Positions 1 through 9,820 of a DNA stretch of 64,000 nucleotides are shown piece by piece. Under the pieces are notes generated by a model, which saw only the letters and a list, made by a program, of their open reading frames with translations, was not told where the DNA came from and did not search any database. The first letter of the stretch is position 1. Each line of letters begins with the position of its first letter. Position numbers and translations under genes: made by a program. Origin of the DNA: Dyadobacter sp. CY356 (lineage in GTDB: Bacteria; Bacteroidota; Bacteroidia; Cytophagales; Spirosomataceae); NCBI RefSeq assembly GCF_021440195.1, contig NZ_JAJTSZ010000004.1, forward strand, positions 62,001 through 126,000. Direction: 5' to 3'.

Positions 1-186
1 GGCGGACGTTATATTGATCTTAGCACGAGAGATATCAAAAACAATGTGGTTGAACTAGATTTCAATAAAGCCTATAATCCATACTGTGCTTACAGCGACG
101 GATTTAATTGTCCTATCCCACCGGTTGCCAATCATTTAACCGCCAAAATTGAGGCTGGTGAGAAAAATTTTGCCAAGGAACATTAA
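1..186 (+). CDS. DUF1684 domain protein, C-terminal end (partial)
   Basis: The window opens inside a reading frame that runs to a TAA at 184-186. The 61 visible residues contain GGRYIDL, LDFNKAYNPYCAY, CPIPP and a closing IEAGEKNF. This is the conserved C-terminal signature of DUF1684 proteins (RYLDL, DFNxAYNPxCAY, CPLPPxxNxL, IxAGEK). The function of that family is not known to me. The start lies outside the window. The gene ends 25 bases before the DNA polymerase IV start on the same strand, so the two may be cotranscribed. Confidence 0.85.
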   Translation, partial: GGRYIDLSTRDIKNNVVELDFNKAYNPYCAYSDGFNCPIPPVANHLTAKIEAGEKNFAKEH

Positions 187-211
187 TAAAATTTGCTATG
201 TTTCTTAAACA

Positions 212-1312
212 ATGTCAGACTCAAAGCCATCTCACCGTAAGATAATCCACATTGATATGGATGCATTTTATGCGTCCGTGGAGCAGCGTGATTTCCCCGA
301 GTTGAGAGGAAAACCTTTGGCTGTGGGTGGCTCTCCAACGGGTCGTGGTGTGGTGGCAACGGCAAGTTACGAAGCACGGAAATTTGGCGTACGTTCAGCG
401 ATGTCATCCCGGATTGCCATAAAACTTTGTCCGCAAATCACATTTGTCCCTCCAAGATTTGATGCATATAAAGCCGTTTCTAAAAGTATAAGAGAAATAT
501 TCCAACGTTATACGGATATCATTGAACCGCTTTCTCTTGATGAGGCTTTTCTGGATGTAACAAATGATAAACTAGAAATTGGTTCGGCACTTGAAATAGC
601 GAAACAGATCAAAAAAGCCATAAGGGACGAGCTAAATCTGACGGCTTCTGCCGGTGTTTCTACAAATAAATTTGTTGCCAAAATTGCGTCAGATATCAAC
701 AAACCTGACGGACTGACTTTCATCGGCCCTTCCAAAATCGAAACATTTGTAAATAATCTTCCTGTTGAAAAGTTTTTTGGCGTTGGAAAAGTAACAGCCC
801 AGAAGATGAATAACATGCAATTATTCACCGGGGCTGATTTAAGAAAACTCTCTGAAAATGAACTGGTAAAACATTTCGGCAAAGTGGGTCATTTTTATTT
901 TCGGATTGTAAGAGGAATTGACGACCGTGAAGTCCAGACACACCGGGAAACCAAATCTCTGGGAGCGGAAGATACATTTACCTATGATCTAAGTACGGTC
1001 GATGAAATGCACAAGGAGCTGGATATCATTGCCGAAACTGTTTTTAAACGATTGCAGAAAAGTCAGTTGAAAGGCCGGACGATTACGCTAAAAATAAAAT
1101 ACAGCGACTTCACCCAGATCACACGAAATTTCTCCTACGCACATCCGGTTGGCGATTTTGAAACGATTTTTAATACAGCCAAACAGCTTTTGGAAAAAGT
1201 TGACAGAGAGGAAAAGACCGTGCGCTTATTAGGAATTTCCCTTTCAAACTTCGGCGAGCCAGAAACAAAGCCAAGAAAACCACGCGATCCCGAGCAGCTC
1301 GAATTATTTTGA
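212..1312 (+). CDS. dinB: DNA polymerase IV (Y-family translesion polymerase)
   Basis: A 366-residue Y-family polymerase that copies past damaged template bases. The catalytic carboxylates are visible: D15 and D17 in HIDMDAFYASVEQ, and D110-E111 in LSLDEAFLDV. The GRGVVATASYEARKFGV finger motif and the little-finger domain (about residues 240-345) follow in the expected order. The last residues, QLELF, match the QLxLF clamp-binding peptide, so it should dock on the DnaN sliding clamp. Length is normal for the family. It sits convergent to the M43 protease gene with a 187-base gap holding a heptad-periodic inverted repeat. I see no LexA box upstream. Confidence 0.96.
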   Translation: MSDSKPSHRKIIHIDMDAFYASVEQRDFPELRGKPLAVGGSPTGRGVVATASYEARKFGVRSAMSSRIAIKLCPQITFVPPRFDAYKAVSKSIREIFQRYTDIIEPLSLDEAFLDVTNDKLEIGSALEIAKQIKKAIRDELNLTASAGVSTNKFVAKIASDINKPDGLTFIGPSKIETFVNNLPVEKFFGVGKVTAQKMNNMQLFTGADLRKLSENELVKHFGKVGHFYFRIVRGIDDREVQTHRETKSLGAEDTFTYDLSTVDEMHKELDIIAETVFKRLQKSQLKGRTITLKIKYSDFTQITRNFSYAHPVGDFETIFNTAKQLLEKVDREEKTVRLLGISLSNFGEPETKPRKPRDPEQLELF

Positions 1313-1398
1313 TTTCAACAAAAAATAAAAAGACGCTTCACCGACCGAAATCTAAGTAAAGCGTTACGTAATAAATCAAGCGTAGGTTAATGTTTTTT

Positions 1399-1498
1399 GG
1401 CTTTCGGCGGTCGGCAGTCGGCGATCAAATTTTGGATGACGACAAATTTTATTAATATCAACCCATTAACAGCCGATAGCTGACGGCCGAAAGCCCAT
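1399..1498. repeat. Heptad-periodic inverted repeat, copy A
   Basis: Between two convergent genes lie two blocks, each of four 7-base units in phase. The left block (1399-1426) follows GGCNNTC, for example ggctttc then ggcggtc. The right block (1471-1498) follows RGCYSAN, for example agccgat then agctgac. The left block reverse-complemented resembles the right block, with a perfect GCCGAAAGCC core, so the whole can fold into a long hairpin around a 44-base centre. It could act as a bidirectional terminator, though it has no clean T run. It is the most GC-rich member of a family seen again at 41987, 51251, 54607, 55517 and 56465. Confidence 0.75.
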
Positions 1499-1499
1499 T

Positions 1500-3650
1500 T
1501 TAATATTTCACTATTTTCTTGGTAAGTGTTTTTGTATCAAATACAGCTTTCACGATATACAATCCGGCTGAATAATTTTGCAGGTTGAAATTAAAAACAT
1601 TAGTACTAACCTCACCGCCTGGCAAGGTTAGTTTTGCAACTTCCTGGCCGGTTACTGAATAAATTGATATGGACTGTAAACCTGATGGATGTGGATAAAA
1701 CTGAACGGATATTTCTCCGCTTGTCGGATTTGGTGTGACCAGAAAACCAGCTTCTTTCAGGTTCGGATTGACCGTTACCGTTCGGATATTGATATCATCC
1801 AGATAAATATCATTCTCGTTTCCATTGATATTCAGGAACGCGATTAGCACATTTCCCTGACTGATATAATCCGATATATTCAATTGTTCCTGTCTCCATT
1901 CACCGGCAGTCGGAGCAAATGCAGTTCTGGTGGCGGCCGTTCTTGTGATCAGGTTTGGCCCCCATTTTTTATATAAACTGGTGTATGTCAATCCGCAATC
2001 GGTACTGATCATAACCTGAAGTGTATCCCAAACATTTCCTGCACTGGTAGATGTCGTGTACGTGGCAGCTGCTACCTGAAAAGAAACAAAGGCTGAATCG
2101 ACTCCGGCAATATTTACGGTCGGACTTCTCAAATAATCTTTCTGACCAATGGCCAGATAATCGAAGTTCCTCATCCGCGCAGACGCATTTCCTGTTTTTG
2201 CCCCTTCGGTTGTTTTCTCCCAGGTCTCTGCGCCATCAGGATTAACGATATCCCAGGCTGTCGGCGGGAATGCGCCTTCAAAACCTTCTACAACCGGCGG
2301 TGCAGATGGCAGATAATATATGAAATCAAAGCTGAGCATATCATTTGATGTATCCTCATCCTGCGCTCCGTTTGGATTGACACTGGTAACGGTCAGCACG
2401 TGGTTCCCTTCAACGGTCGTAATACTCGCCAGTGTCACGGTTGTTTCAGAATAGCTGGCCAATGAACCAGTCCATTTATAACTTACCACAGGGCCATTAT
2501 CAACACTTGCATTAATCGTCACGGAAGTTATGGTTTCACTGCCACGATTTCTGAGAATAACCTGCGGAGTAAATGTGCCGTTACATAATCGTTGATCAGG
2601 CTGCGTAATTTGCTTTATTGAAGCATCTTTACCTTTCAAATTCAAAGGCTGGCAACCTTTTGAAGAGCTTAATATTGATCTGTAACTATTGAAAGCCGCC
2701 TCCATCCGAGCCACCTGTTCAACTGTAAACATTAAAAGACAGGCATCGGCAGTGTAATCCATGTAATTCTGATACATGATACCCGGCGACGTAGTTGTGC
2801 AATTATCAGTAACCACGCCGGTTCTGCATGTACTTGAACTATTTCCCTGGTTAGGTGTGTCGGAAACGCCATCCGTTCCGGCGCAGCTTCCATTGTCATC
2901 ACCCCAAATGTGTAACAAATTGAAATAGTGACCAATTTCATGTGTAAGCGTTTTCCCTTCGTTAAAACCTGTTGCGTTTCCACCGGGTAAACTATTGTAA
3001 GCAACCACAACGCCTTGTTCCTCAGGGGTTCCATCATTCGGAAAAGTAGCATAACCCAACGTATTATTTGACAAAACACAAACCCAGATATTCAAATAAC
3101 TATCAGGATCCCAGGCGTCGGCACCGCCTGTCGCCTTATGTTTTACATAATTACTTGTGTAGTCAAAAGATGTTTGCGTTGTGCTGTATCGGACAATACC
3201 CGTCGTCGGTTCCTCATTAGGCGTGCGTTGTGCAAGACAAAACTGAATTCCTGATGAACCGAACAAACTTTTAAAATAAGACGGAATTTTAGATGCTCCT
3301 GCATTCAACCCGGCGTAATCCTTGTTGATCGTATCAAGCTGCGCCTGAATCTGTGCATCTGTTACCTGCGCCTGATTTCTCATCACAACATGGAAAACAA
3401 CCGGCACAGTCACAAGTCCGCCCGTTTTCATCGTTTTCCTGCTTGCAACGCGCTCAGCAACCAGCTTGCGAAGCTGCATCTCTCTCTCACTGAATTTTTG
3501 CCTTAAACCGGGATTCGTTGAAAATCGCTGTTCTAAAAGCGGCATTGTGGCGCATCTATCCTGAGCTTTTACAAAAAAAGAAATTGCCAGAAAAGAAATC
3601 AGAAAAACCAGTTTGGATAAATTTGTTACATCAGTATTTATTTTGGACAT
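1500..3650 (-). CDS. Secreted M43 (pappalysin-type) zinc metalloprotease with T9SS C-terminal domain
   Basis: A 716-residue exported protein. It has an N-terminal signal peptide (hydrophobic segment ending near VKAQ), a metalloprotease domain, and the metzincin zinc site H237-E-I-G-H241 with third ligand H247. The usual glycine of HExxHxxGxxH is N244 here. A Met-turn-like NYMDY follows about 60 residues on. The middle holds a CARDB-like beta domain and a region resembling a jelly-roll/MAM-type domain. The last 75 residues (NPTSGEISVQFYP to KKIVKY) form a typical type A sorting domain for the type IX secretion system, so the protein should be exported and anchored or released at the surface. 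The substrate is unknown. A stand-alone gene. Confidence 0.92.
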   Translation of the reverse strand: MSKINTDVTNLSKLVFLISFLAISFFVKAQDRCATMPLLEQRFSTNPGLRQKFSEREMQLRKLVAERVASRKTMKTGGLVTVPVVFHVVMRNQAQVTDAQIQAQLDTINKDYAGLNAGASKIPSYFKSLFGSSGIQFCLAQRTPNEEPTTGIVRYSTTQTSFDYTSNYVKHKATGGADAWDPDSYLNIWVCVLSNNTLGYATFPNDGTPEEQGVVVAYNSLPGGNATGFNEGKTLTHEIGHYFNLLHIWGDDNGSCAGTDGVSDTPNQGNSSSTCRTGVVTDNCTTTSPGIMYQNYMDYTADACLLMFTVEQVARMEAAFNSYRSILSSSKGCQPLNLKGKDASIKQITQPDQRLCNGTFTPQVILRNRGSETITSVTINASVDNGPVVSYKWTGSLASYSETTVTLASITTVEGNHVLTVTSVNPNGAQDEDTSNDMLSFDFIYYLPSAPPVVEGFEGAFPPTAWDIVNPDGAETWEKTTEGAKTGNASARMRNFDYLAIGQKDYLRSPTVNIAGVDSAFVSFQVAAATYTTSTSAGNVWDTLQVMISTDCGLTYTSLYKKWGPNLITRTAATRTAFAPTAGEWRQEQLNISDYISQGNVLIAFLNINGNENDIYLDDINIRTVTVNPNLKEAGFLVTPNPTSGEISVQFYPHPSGLQSISIYSVTGQEVAKLTLPGGEVSTNVFNFNLQNYSAGLYIVKAVFDTKTLTKKIVKY

Positions 3651-3837
3651 TTTTCAATTTGGTAATGTTGTCAATTTAGATCGTGTCGGGGGCATACGAT
3701 TTACATGTCGTACTGATATTTATGACTTACGAAAAAAAGGCTGAGAGTGATGCACCAATATTCTCATTTAATTTTTTTCTAATTCTGCATACCCGCGCTG
3801 TATACGTTTGCCTGAGAAGTCACCACGAGACTAATTA

Positions 3838-4767
3838 TCAAAGAGAATCAAGGTATTTCAACATCATTTTCAACCCTGCTTCATCAGGAAGTTTTCCATA
3901 ACCTGCTCCCATGTTATCAATAAGATGTTTTTTATCAGATGTGCCAGAAATTACACAATTAACAGCAGGATTTGCCAGAATATATTTCAGGAAATACTGA
4001 GCCCAGCTTTTGATATCATATTCGGCTGCCCAGTCAGGCAATTCTTTCCCTTTTACGATTTTGAAAAGAGAACCACTGTCAAAAGGTTCATTGATAATAA
4101 CCGCAACTCCATGATCCTGAGCAGCTTTGAGCAGGCTTTTTTCCGCGTTTCTAACTTTAATGGAATAGTTAAACTGAACAAAATCTATCGCTTTTGACCT
4201 GACAATCTGTTCAAGCTGCTGATGCGCGGAGACTGAATAATGCGTTATACCGACATACCTGACCTTCCCTTCGTCCTTCCACCCTTTCAATGTATTTAAA
4301 TGCGTTTGCCAATCCTGCAAATTATGCACCTGCATCAGATCCATTGTTTTTCTCCTCATTTTCAGGAAAGATTCATTCATTTGATCAATGCCAGACTGCT
4401 TACCGGTAGTCCAGACTTTTGTCGAGTAAAAGAAATTATCTTTAAAATCCAATCCTGCGGTCAGATCGCCAATCACTTGTTCAGCCCTGCCATACATTGT
4501 GGAAGAGTCAATAACTTTCCCACCCAGTTTATTCATATTCGTTAAGACCTCTGCCAGTCCGGCTTTTTCAGAAGTTGAATCTCCCACGTCAAACTGTATC
4601 CAGGATCCCAAACCGACAACAGGTAACTTCTCTTTTGTGCCGGGAATATTTCTTTGTAACATAGTTTGTTGATAACCAGCCATTAAATTTTCATAATTAA
4701 GCAAAGCAGCGGCACCCAGACATTCCAGCTGCGTCATGGCATCCCGTCTTGATATCTCATTTTTCAT
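3838..4767 (-). CDS. Aldo/keto reductase family protein
   Basis: A 309-residue NADPH-dependent oxidoreductase fold. The AKR catalytic set is recognisable: Asp-Tyr in DSSTMYGRAEQ, Lys in YSTKVWT and His in MQVHNLQDW. The C-terminal part keeps CVISGTSDKKHL, corresponding to the cofactor-binding IPGT region. The N-terminus reads ISRRDAM followed by a mildly hydrophobic stretch and resembles a weak twin-arginine signal, so the protein may be exported through Tat; this is uncertain. The substrate cannot be deduced. It is divergent from the ABC exporter, with a shared 246-base promoter region. Confidence 0.88.
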   Translation of the reverse strand: MKNEISRRDAMTQLECLGAAALLNYENLMAGYQQTMLQRNIPGTKEKLPVVGLGSWIQFDVGDSTSEKAGLAEVLTNMNKLGGKVIDSSTMYGRAEQVIGDLTAGLDFKDNFFYSTKVWTTGKQSGIDQMNESFLKMRRKTMDLMQVHNLQDWQTHLNTLKGWKDEGKVRYVGITHYSVSAHQQLEQIVRSKAIDFVQFNYSIKVRNAEKSLLKAAQDHGVAVIINEPFDSGSLFKIVKGKELPDWAAEYDIKSWAQYFLKYILANPAVNCVISGTSDKKHLIDNMGAGYGKLPDEAGLKMMLKYLDSL

Positions 4768-4989
4768 AATCCTGATTTTTAGTCAAGTGTTCAAAAGTTA
4801 TTCCAATGCCAAAATTTATCAGCGATTTTCCAACCATTTGTAAATACACGGGTCTGTTAACAAACCATACTTCCCGAAAAAACACAATCTGGGGTGCTTT
4901 TAAAATTAAAACAGATACATTTTCGTTCTTTAATACCTTTGTCTTAATATAAATCTTAAAAGGGCCCTGTCCCTTATGGCATAAAAACT

Positions 4990-4997
4990 TATCTTTG
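4990..4997 (+). promoter_or_regulatory. Bacteroidota-type -7 box upstream of the ABC exporter
   Basis: TATCTTTG matches the TAnnTTTG consensus of the main Bacteroidota sigma factor exactly and lies 16 bases before the ATG at 5014. No clear TTG -33 element is visible at the expected distance, so the assignment rests on the -7 box alone. The same octamer occurs at 9821-9828 on the minus strand. Confidence 0.45.
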
Positions 4998-5013
4998 TGC
5001 CTTTAAATAAAAA

Positions 5014-6843
5014 ATGAAAACATACTTCCGATTATTATCTTTTGCCCGGCCAATTGAGAGATTCGCTATCCCATATGTCATCTTTACACTTTTGGGTGTA
5101 GTTTTTAATACATTGAATCTTGCACTTCTGGCCCCTTTAATGGGCGTTCTTTTCACCAGTAAAGGTGGTGGAGCTGCCGAAATTGTAGAAAGGCCTGAAA
5201 GTTTCCTGAACATTCCGGGTTACCTTAATTACTTCGCTCAACAAGCAAATATTGCCTACGGGCCATATGGCGCTTTACAAATTGTCTGCGGTATAATTGT
5301 TCTATCCGTTCTTCTAGGTAACGTTTTCCGTTATTTCTCAGGAAGGATTATGGAAAACCTTCGTATACACACGTTATTAAATTTGAGAAAAACGGTTTTT
5401 AATAATGTAATGAACCTTCATGTTAGTTATTTTAGCAACCAGCGTAAAGGAGATATTATTGCAAAAATTGCTTCTGATGTTGGTGTTGTACAATTTTCGG
5501 TAACCGGAACTTTACAAGTTGTATTTAAGGAACCTTTGCAGCTGCTTGCCTATGTATTTATGCTTTTTGCGATATCATTCAAGCTGACAATTTTTGCAAT
5601 TATGGTGATTCCGGTCTCTGCTTTTATTATTTCTAAAATCGTAAAACGATTAAAAGAACAGGCGAGCCAGGCACAACATATGTTTGGACTAATGATCAGT
5701 TACCTTGACGAAGCCTTGTCAGGTATTAAAATCATCAAGTCTTTCAATGCTACCGAAGCAATAAAAACCAAGTTTGATTCTGAAAATGTTCGATACTCTG
5801 ATCTTGGCAGGAAAATGGCACGTCGCCAACAATTAGGTGGCCCGGTATCTGAATTTCTAGGTGTACTAATGGTTAGCTCCATTGTTTTATACGGTGGTTC
5901 GCTGATTCTTGATAATAAATCAGATTTAAGTGTATCGCAGTTTATCGCATACATTGCCTTGTTTTCTCAGGTTATGCGCCCTGCCAAGGCACTTACGGAC
6001 TCTTTCAGTACTATTCACGCAGGTATTGCTGCTGGTGAAAGAGTGCTTGCTTTAATTGATGAAAAACCGGAAATCACTGATTCTCCTAACGCAATAGCCA
6101 TAACATCATTCAACGAAGCAATCCGTCTCGAAAACCTATCTTTTACTTATTCGGAAAGAACTGTTCTTAAATCAATTAATCTGACGATTCCGAAAGGAAA
6201 AACAATCGCTTTGGTTGGGCCGTCGGGTGGTGGGAAATCTACTTTGATGGATCTGATCCCAAGATTTATTGAAGCTGAAAAAGGAAAGGTTACGATTGAC
6301 AATGTCGATGTAAAAGATATTACAATGGAATCGCTCTGGTCGCTGATTGGTGTCGTGAACCAGGAATCGATGCTTTTCAACGATACTATTTTCAATAACA
6401 TTGCTTTTGGTATGCCAAATGCCACACAAGAGCAGGTTGAAAACGCAGCAAGAATTGCCAACGCGCATGACTTTATTCTTCAGACTGATCAGGGTTATGA
6501 AAGCAATATTGGCGATCGTGGAATGAAACTTTCAGGCGGACAAAAACAACGTATCTGTATTGCACGGGCAGTTTTGAAAAATCCACCGATCATGCTTTTG
6601 GATGAAGCAACATCGGCGCTTGATACCGAATCGGAGAAACTGGTTCAGGAAGCGTTAAACAATCTGATGAAAAACAGGACTTCACTGGTTATCGCCCACA
6701 GGTTAAGTACGATTCAAAATGCCGATTTGATTGTGGTTCTGGAAGATGGACAAATCATAGAGACCGGTAATCATATGCAGCTGATGGCCAGTCACGGTTT
6801 GTACAAAAAACTGATTGATATGCAGCAGTTTACAGAAGTATAA
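5014..6843 (+). CDS. MsbA-like ABC exporter (fused permease and ATPase)
   Basis: A 609-residue type IV ABC exporter half-transporter in the inner membrane. An N-terminal six-helix transmembrane domain (about residues 15-330) is followed by an ATPase domain with Walker A GPSGGGKST, signature LSGGQKQR, Walker B IMLLDEATSALD and an H-loop in VIAHRLST. Family members flip lipid A, lipid-linked glycans or drugs. Its stop codon TAA abuts the ATG of a glycosyltransferase, and a second glycosyltransferase follows. Export of a glycolipid or lipid-linked oligosaccharide is therefore more likely than drug efflux (inference). A TAnnTTTG box lies just upstream. The cargo is not determined. Confidence 0.92.
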   Translation: MKTYFRLLSFARPIERFAIPYVIFTLLGVVFNTLNLALLAPLMGVLFTSKGGGAAEIVERPESFLNIPGYLNYFAQQANIAYGPYGALQIVCGIIVLSVLLGNVFRYFSGRIMENLRIHTLLNLRKTVFNNVMNLHVSYFSNQRKGDIIAKIASDVGVVQFSVTGTLQVVFKEPLQLLAYVFMLFAISFKLTIFAIMVIPVSAFIISKIVKRLKEQASQAQHMFGLMISYLDEALSGIKIIKSFNATEAIKTKFDSENVRYSDLGRKMARRQQLGGPVSEFLGVLMVSSIVLYGGSLILDNKSDLSVSQFIAYIALFSQVMRPAKALTDSFSTIHAGIAAGERVLALIDEKPEITDSPNAIAITSFNEAIRLENLSFTYSERTVLKSINLTIPKGKTIALVGPSGGGKSTLMDLIPRFIEAEKGKVTIDNVDVKDITMESLWSLIGVVNQESMLFNDTIFNNIAFGMPNATQEQVENAARIANAHDFILQTDQGYESNIGDRGMKLSGGQKQRICIARAVLKNPPIMLLDEATSALDTESEKLVQEALNNLMKNRTSLVIAHRLSTIQNADLIVVLEDGQIIETGNHMQLMASHGLYKKLIDMQQFTEV

Positions 6844-7782
6844 ATGGCAGAGTCACCATTAATTTCTATTGCGCTGTGCACCTACAATGGGGAAGAATTC
6901 ATTAAAGAACAAATGGATTCCTTACTTTGTCAATCCTATGCAAATCTGGAAATTATAGTTGTAGACGATTGTTCAACGGACAATACTGTATCTGTTTTGA
7001 ATCAGTTTGTAGTGAACAACACTAAGATAAAACTTTACAGAAACGACAGGAATTTAGGCTACAACAAAAATTTCGAGAAGGCGATCAAATTGTGCAATGG
7101 AGCATTTATAGCCATGTGCGACCAGGATGATATCTGGGATACCGACAAGATAAAAATACAGTTTGAGGCTATTGGAGATAGTGAATTAATCTACCACGAT
7201 TCCGAATTTATCGACTCCCTTGGGAATCCGATCCATTTTAAAATGTCGGATAAATTCAACTTTTATAAAGGAAACAGTCCGTTGCCGTTTTTATACATGA
7301 ACTGCGTTTCGGGTCATAGTGTATTGATCAAAAAATCACTTTTGGATAGCGGATTTCCCTTTCCCGAAGGATTTCATTACGATCAATGGCTTGCCTTTAT
7401 GGCCGCATATAAAGGAAAAATTGATTTTGTTGATAAATGTCTGGTTCAATATCGGCAGCATGATAGAAATTCAACCGACATTCTGGCCGTTCGAAGTAAA
7501 CATCAAAAGACCAGCAAAGAAGTTAAAATTGAAAAACTGAAACAGGAAAGTCTCTGGCTCAAAGTTTGTTCAGAGCATAGCCAAGGTGCCAATTTCGATC
7601 TGATTATGAAACTTTATCAGTTATGTTTGAAAAGAAATACTTCCTTTATAAATCTTTCCTACGGCTGGAAAATCTGGAAAAATGAAGAATTATTATTGTT
7701 TTTGTTGAAAAAAAATAAGACGAGCAAATTCTTCTTTACTTTAAGAAAAATATGGGGACCGGGCACTAAGCGCATTATTTAA
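6844..7782 (+). CDS. Family 2 glycosyltransferase
   Basis: A 312-residue GT-A glycosyltransferase. The N-terminus ISIALCTYNGEEFIKEQMDS is the classic GT2 opening. VVDDCSTD binds the nucleotide, and CDQDDIWDTDK carries the acidic metal-binding motif seen in rhamnosyl- and related transferases. SGHSVLIKK and the HYDQWLA motif follow. It starts immediately after the ABC exporter stop codon, so the two are almost certainly cotranscribed. The next gene is a paralog with the same motif order. Donor and acceptor cannot be inferred. The product is probably cytoplasmic and peripheral to the membrane. Confidence 0.93.
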   Translation: MAESPLISIALCTYNGEEFIKEQMDSLLCQSYANLEIIVVDDCSTDNTVSVLNQFVVNNTKIKLYRNDRNLGYNKNFEKAIKLCNGAFIAMCDQDDIWDTDKIKIQFEAIGDSELIYHDSEFIDSLGNPIHFKMSDKFNFYKGNSPLPFLYMNCVSGHSVLIKKSLLDSGFPFPEGFHYDQWLAFMAAYKGKIDFVDKCLVQYRQHDRNSTDILAVRSKHQKTSKEVKIEKLKQESLWLKVCSEHSQGANFDLIMKLYQLCLKRNTSFINLSYGWKIWKNEELLLFLLKKNKTSKFFFTLRKIWGPGTKRII

Positions 7783-7841
7783 GCATACCGACTTAATACC
7801 TTCCTAAACCTAAAAGGCAAGTGTCAGACTGCCAAACCGGA

Positions 7842-8807
7842 ATGAACGATCAAAAAAATACACCTTTTGTTTCCATTGCGCTCTGCATCTACAACGGAGA
7901 AAAATTCATGAGGGAACAGCTTGAAACGCTTGTTAATCAGACTTATCCCAATCTTGAAATTGTAGCCGTTGACGACCGCAGTAAAGATTCTTCTCTGGAA
8001 ATTTTAAAAGAATATGCCGAAAAGTATCCTTTTTTCTCTTTTTATGAAAATGAGGTTAATCTGGGATATGTGAAAAATTTTGAAAAGGCAATTTCCTTAT
8101 GCAAAGGTGAACTGATCGCATTATCTGACCAGGATGACATTTGGGATCTCGATAAAATAAGACTGCAAGTTGAAGCCATTGGCGACAGTCAGCTGGTATA
8201 TCATGATTCCACATTAATTGATGAGGATGGTGAACCGACAGGCAAAAAAATGTCGGATATTATCAATCTTTATAGCGGCGACAATCCAAAGACTTTTCTC
8301 TTTTTCAATTGCATTTCCGGCCACAGCTGTATGATCCGGAAAGATCTTTTGCCGTGGGCACTTCCTTTTCACAAAGATTTTTTCCATGACCAGTGGCTGG
8401 CTTATGTGGCTGCCAATGTTGGAAAAATTGAAGTGATACACGATTCGCTCGTCCAGTATCGCCAGCATAGCAGCAGCTCGACAGACATCATGAACAAGAG
8501 AAAAAAGATCAATAAAAAATATCATGAAAACCGTGATATCCTAAAAATGCAAAAGGAACTGAAATGGCTGAAACACTGCGAAAGTTACAAATTCAACAAG
8601 TATCCTGATTTCGTTCACAGGCTGGTAACGCTGTTTGAAGAAAGGCTTGGGACATTCTTTTCGTTCCGTTATTCGAGATTGTTAAATGAAGATTACCAAT
8701 CCTTGTATTACATTCCAAAATACAAAAAAGCAAGTCAGTCTGCCTATGTTTTCAGACACGTGTGGGGAATGAAATCGAAGATTTTGTGGGCCAGGATTTT
8801 TGGATAG
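7842..8807 (+). CDS. Family 2 glycosyltransferase, tandem paralog
   Basis: 321 residues from the ATG at 7842. A GTG at 7821 would add seven residues, but the ATG start lines up with the paralog upstream (FVSIALCIYNGEKFM against ISIALCTYNGEEFI). It shares VAVDDRSKD, SDQDDIWDLDK, ISGHSCMIRK and FHDQWLAYVA with the preceding gene over its whole length, which points to a tandem duplication. Third gene of a likely exporter-GT-GT operon. It ends one base before the stop of the convergent gene at 8809, with no room for a separate terminator. Confidence 0.92.
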   Translation: MNDQKNTPFVSIALCIYNGEKFMREQLETLVNQTYPNLEIVAVDDRSKDSSLEILKEYAEKYPFFSFYENEVNLGYVKNFEKAISLCKGELIALSDQDDIWDLDKIRLQVEAIGDSQLVYHDSTLIDEDGEPTGKKMSDIINLYSGDNPKTFLFFNCISGHSCMIRKDLLPWALPFHKDFFHDQWLAYVAANVGKIEVIHDSLVQYRQHSSSSTDIMNKRKKINKKYHENRDILKMQKELKWLKHCESYKFNKYPDFVHRLVTLFEERLGTFFSFRYSRLLNEDYQSLYYIPKYKKASQSAYVFRHVWGMKSKILWARIFG

Positions 8808-8808
8808 T

Positions 8809-9708
8809 TTATTTATCACCTAGTCCAAAATGCTGTTCAACCAAATGGACATATCCTTTAAAAAATAATCGCAAGGGCATTCTTTTTGATTTCGCACCTG
8901 AAATCAGCATACGCTGAATTTCTCCGAAAGAAAATTTCCATTCCAGCATTTGTTCAATTACATTTTTAATCGCAAGCTTTTCGGTTCGATATATAAGCTT
9001 TTCATCAACATCATTAGTTACAGTCAGCGGAAAATGTGCGTTCCATTTACGGTGCAGCTTTAAAATTGATTCCAGCCATTCTCTGCCAAAATTTCCTTCG
9101 GACGAATGTTTCATCAGTATGTCATAGGTCACCACGATTTTATGTTTGCCAAAAATATTCAGGCAAAAATCAACATCGTACCCATGAAATCCTTTAAGCA
9201 GCTTTTCATCAAAAGGTTTTTCATCCAGAATATCCTTTCTTGCAGCTAACCACATCCCATCGGCGCATACAACCTCGCTCAGTTGTTGTTGATATGGATT
9301 ATGATAGGCGTGAATTTCATCCTTATCATTAAGTTTATAGCCCTGAATAACATTTTGAAATGAACGATCAGGCGAGTCATACTCCACGCAATACCAACCA
9401 GAAGGTGCCAAAGCCTTATAACCACCACCAGCCACGCCTACGACACCGATTTCTTTATTTTCTGAAAATATTCCGAGAAGAATAGTGCCCCAGTTTTGAG
9501 TTTTTATTTCGATATCCTCGTGCATAAAACACAGGATATCAAACTTCGCTCTCTGTTTTCCTTCATTATAAACCGCACAAATCCCCCGCTTCCCATTACT
9601 GTTGTCAATACCAATAATTTCATAAGCCACGCCTATGGTCTCGTCAATGTTCTTTGAAACTTCACTTAATTCTTCGGCGTTGGCTGAGCAGATTATTATT
9701 GATATCAT
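8809..9708 (-). CDS. Glycosyltransferase, GT2-like
   Basis: 299 residues from the ATG at 9708; the longer frame reaching 9735 would use a TTG and adds only residues before the conserved MISIIICSAN start. The fold is GT-A-like: IGIDNSNGKRG, a conserved AVYNEG, then FMHEDIEI corresponding to the acidic metal-binding position, and a later GFHGYDVDFCLN. This pattern fits the subgroup of family 2-like transferases that lack a canonical DxD. It is convergent to the two GT2 paralogs and probably belongs to the same envelope-glycan function (inference). A TAnnTTTG box lies about 110 bases upstream. Substrates unknown. Confidence 0.82.
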   Translation of the reverse strand: MISIIICSANAEELSEVSKNIDETIGVAYEIIGIDNSNGKRGICAVYNEGKQRAKFDILCFMHEDIEIKTQNWGTILLGIFSENKEIGVVGVAGGGYKALAPSGWYCVEYDSPDRSFQNVIQGYKLNDKDEIHAYHNPYQQQLSEVVCADGMWLAARKDILDEKPFDEKLLKGFHGYDVDFCLNIFGKHKIVVTYDILMKHSSEGNFGREWLESILKLHRKWNAHFPLTVTNDVDEKLIYRTEKLAIKNVIEQMLEWKFSFGEIQRMLISGAKSKRMPLRLFFKGYVHLVEQHFGLGDK

Positions 9709-9820
9709 TAATAGTCGGGTGTTTTCAAAAAGCAATTATATACTGAAACGGAATAATTTCCGGATTCTTATCATTAATATGACAGCTGAAATAAGACCAT
9801 GGTTGGAATTTGCTATCATG

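Noticed and set aside
3683..3901. 72-codon plus-strand frame overlapping the reductase 3' end
   Set aside because: Mostly antisense to the aldo/keto reductase gene end and an AT-rich spacer; no features.
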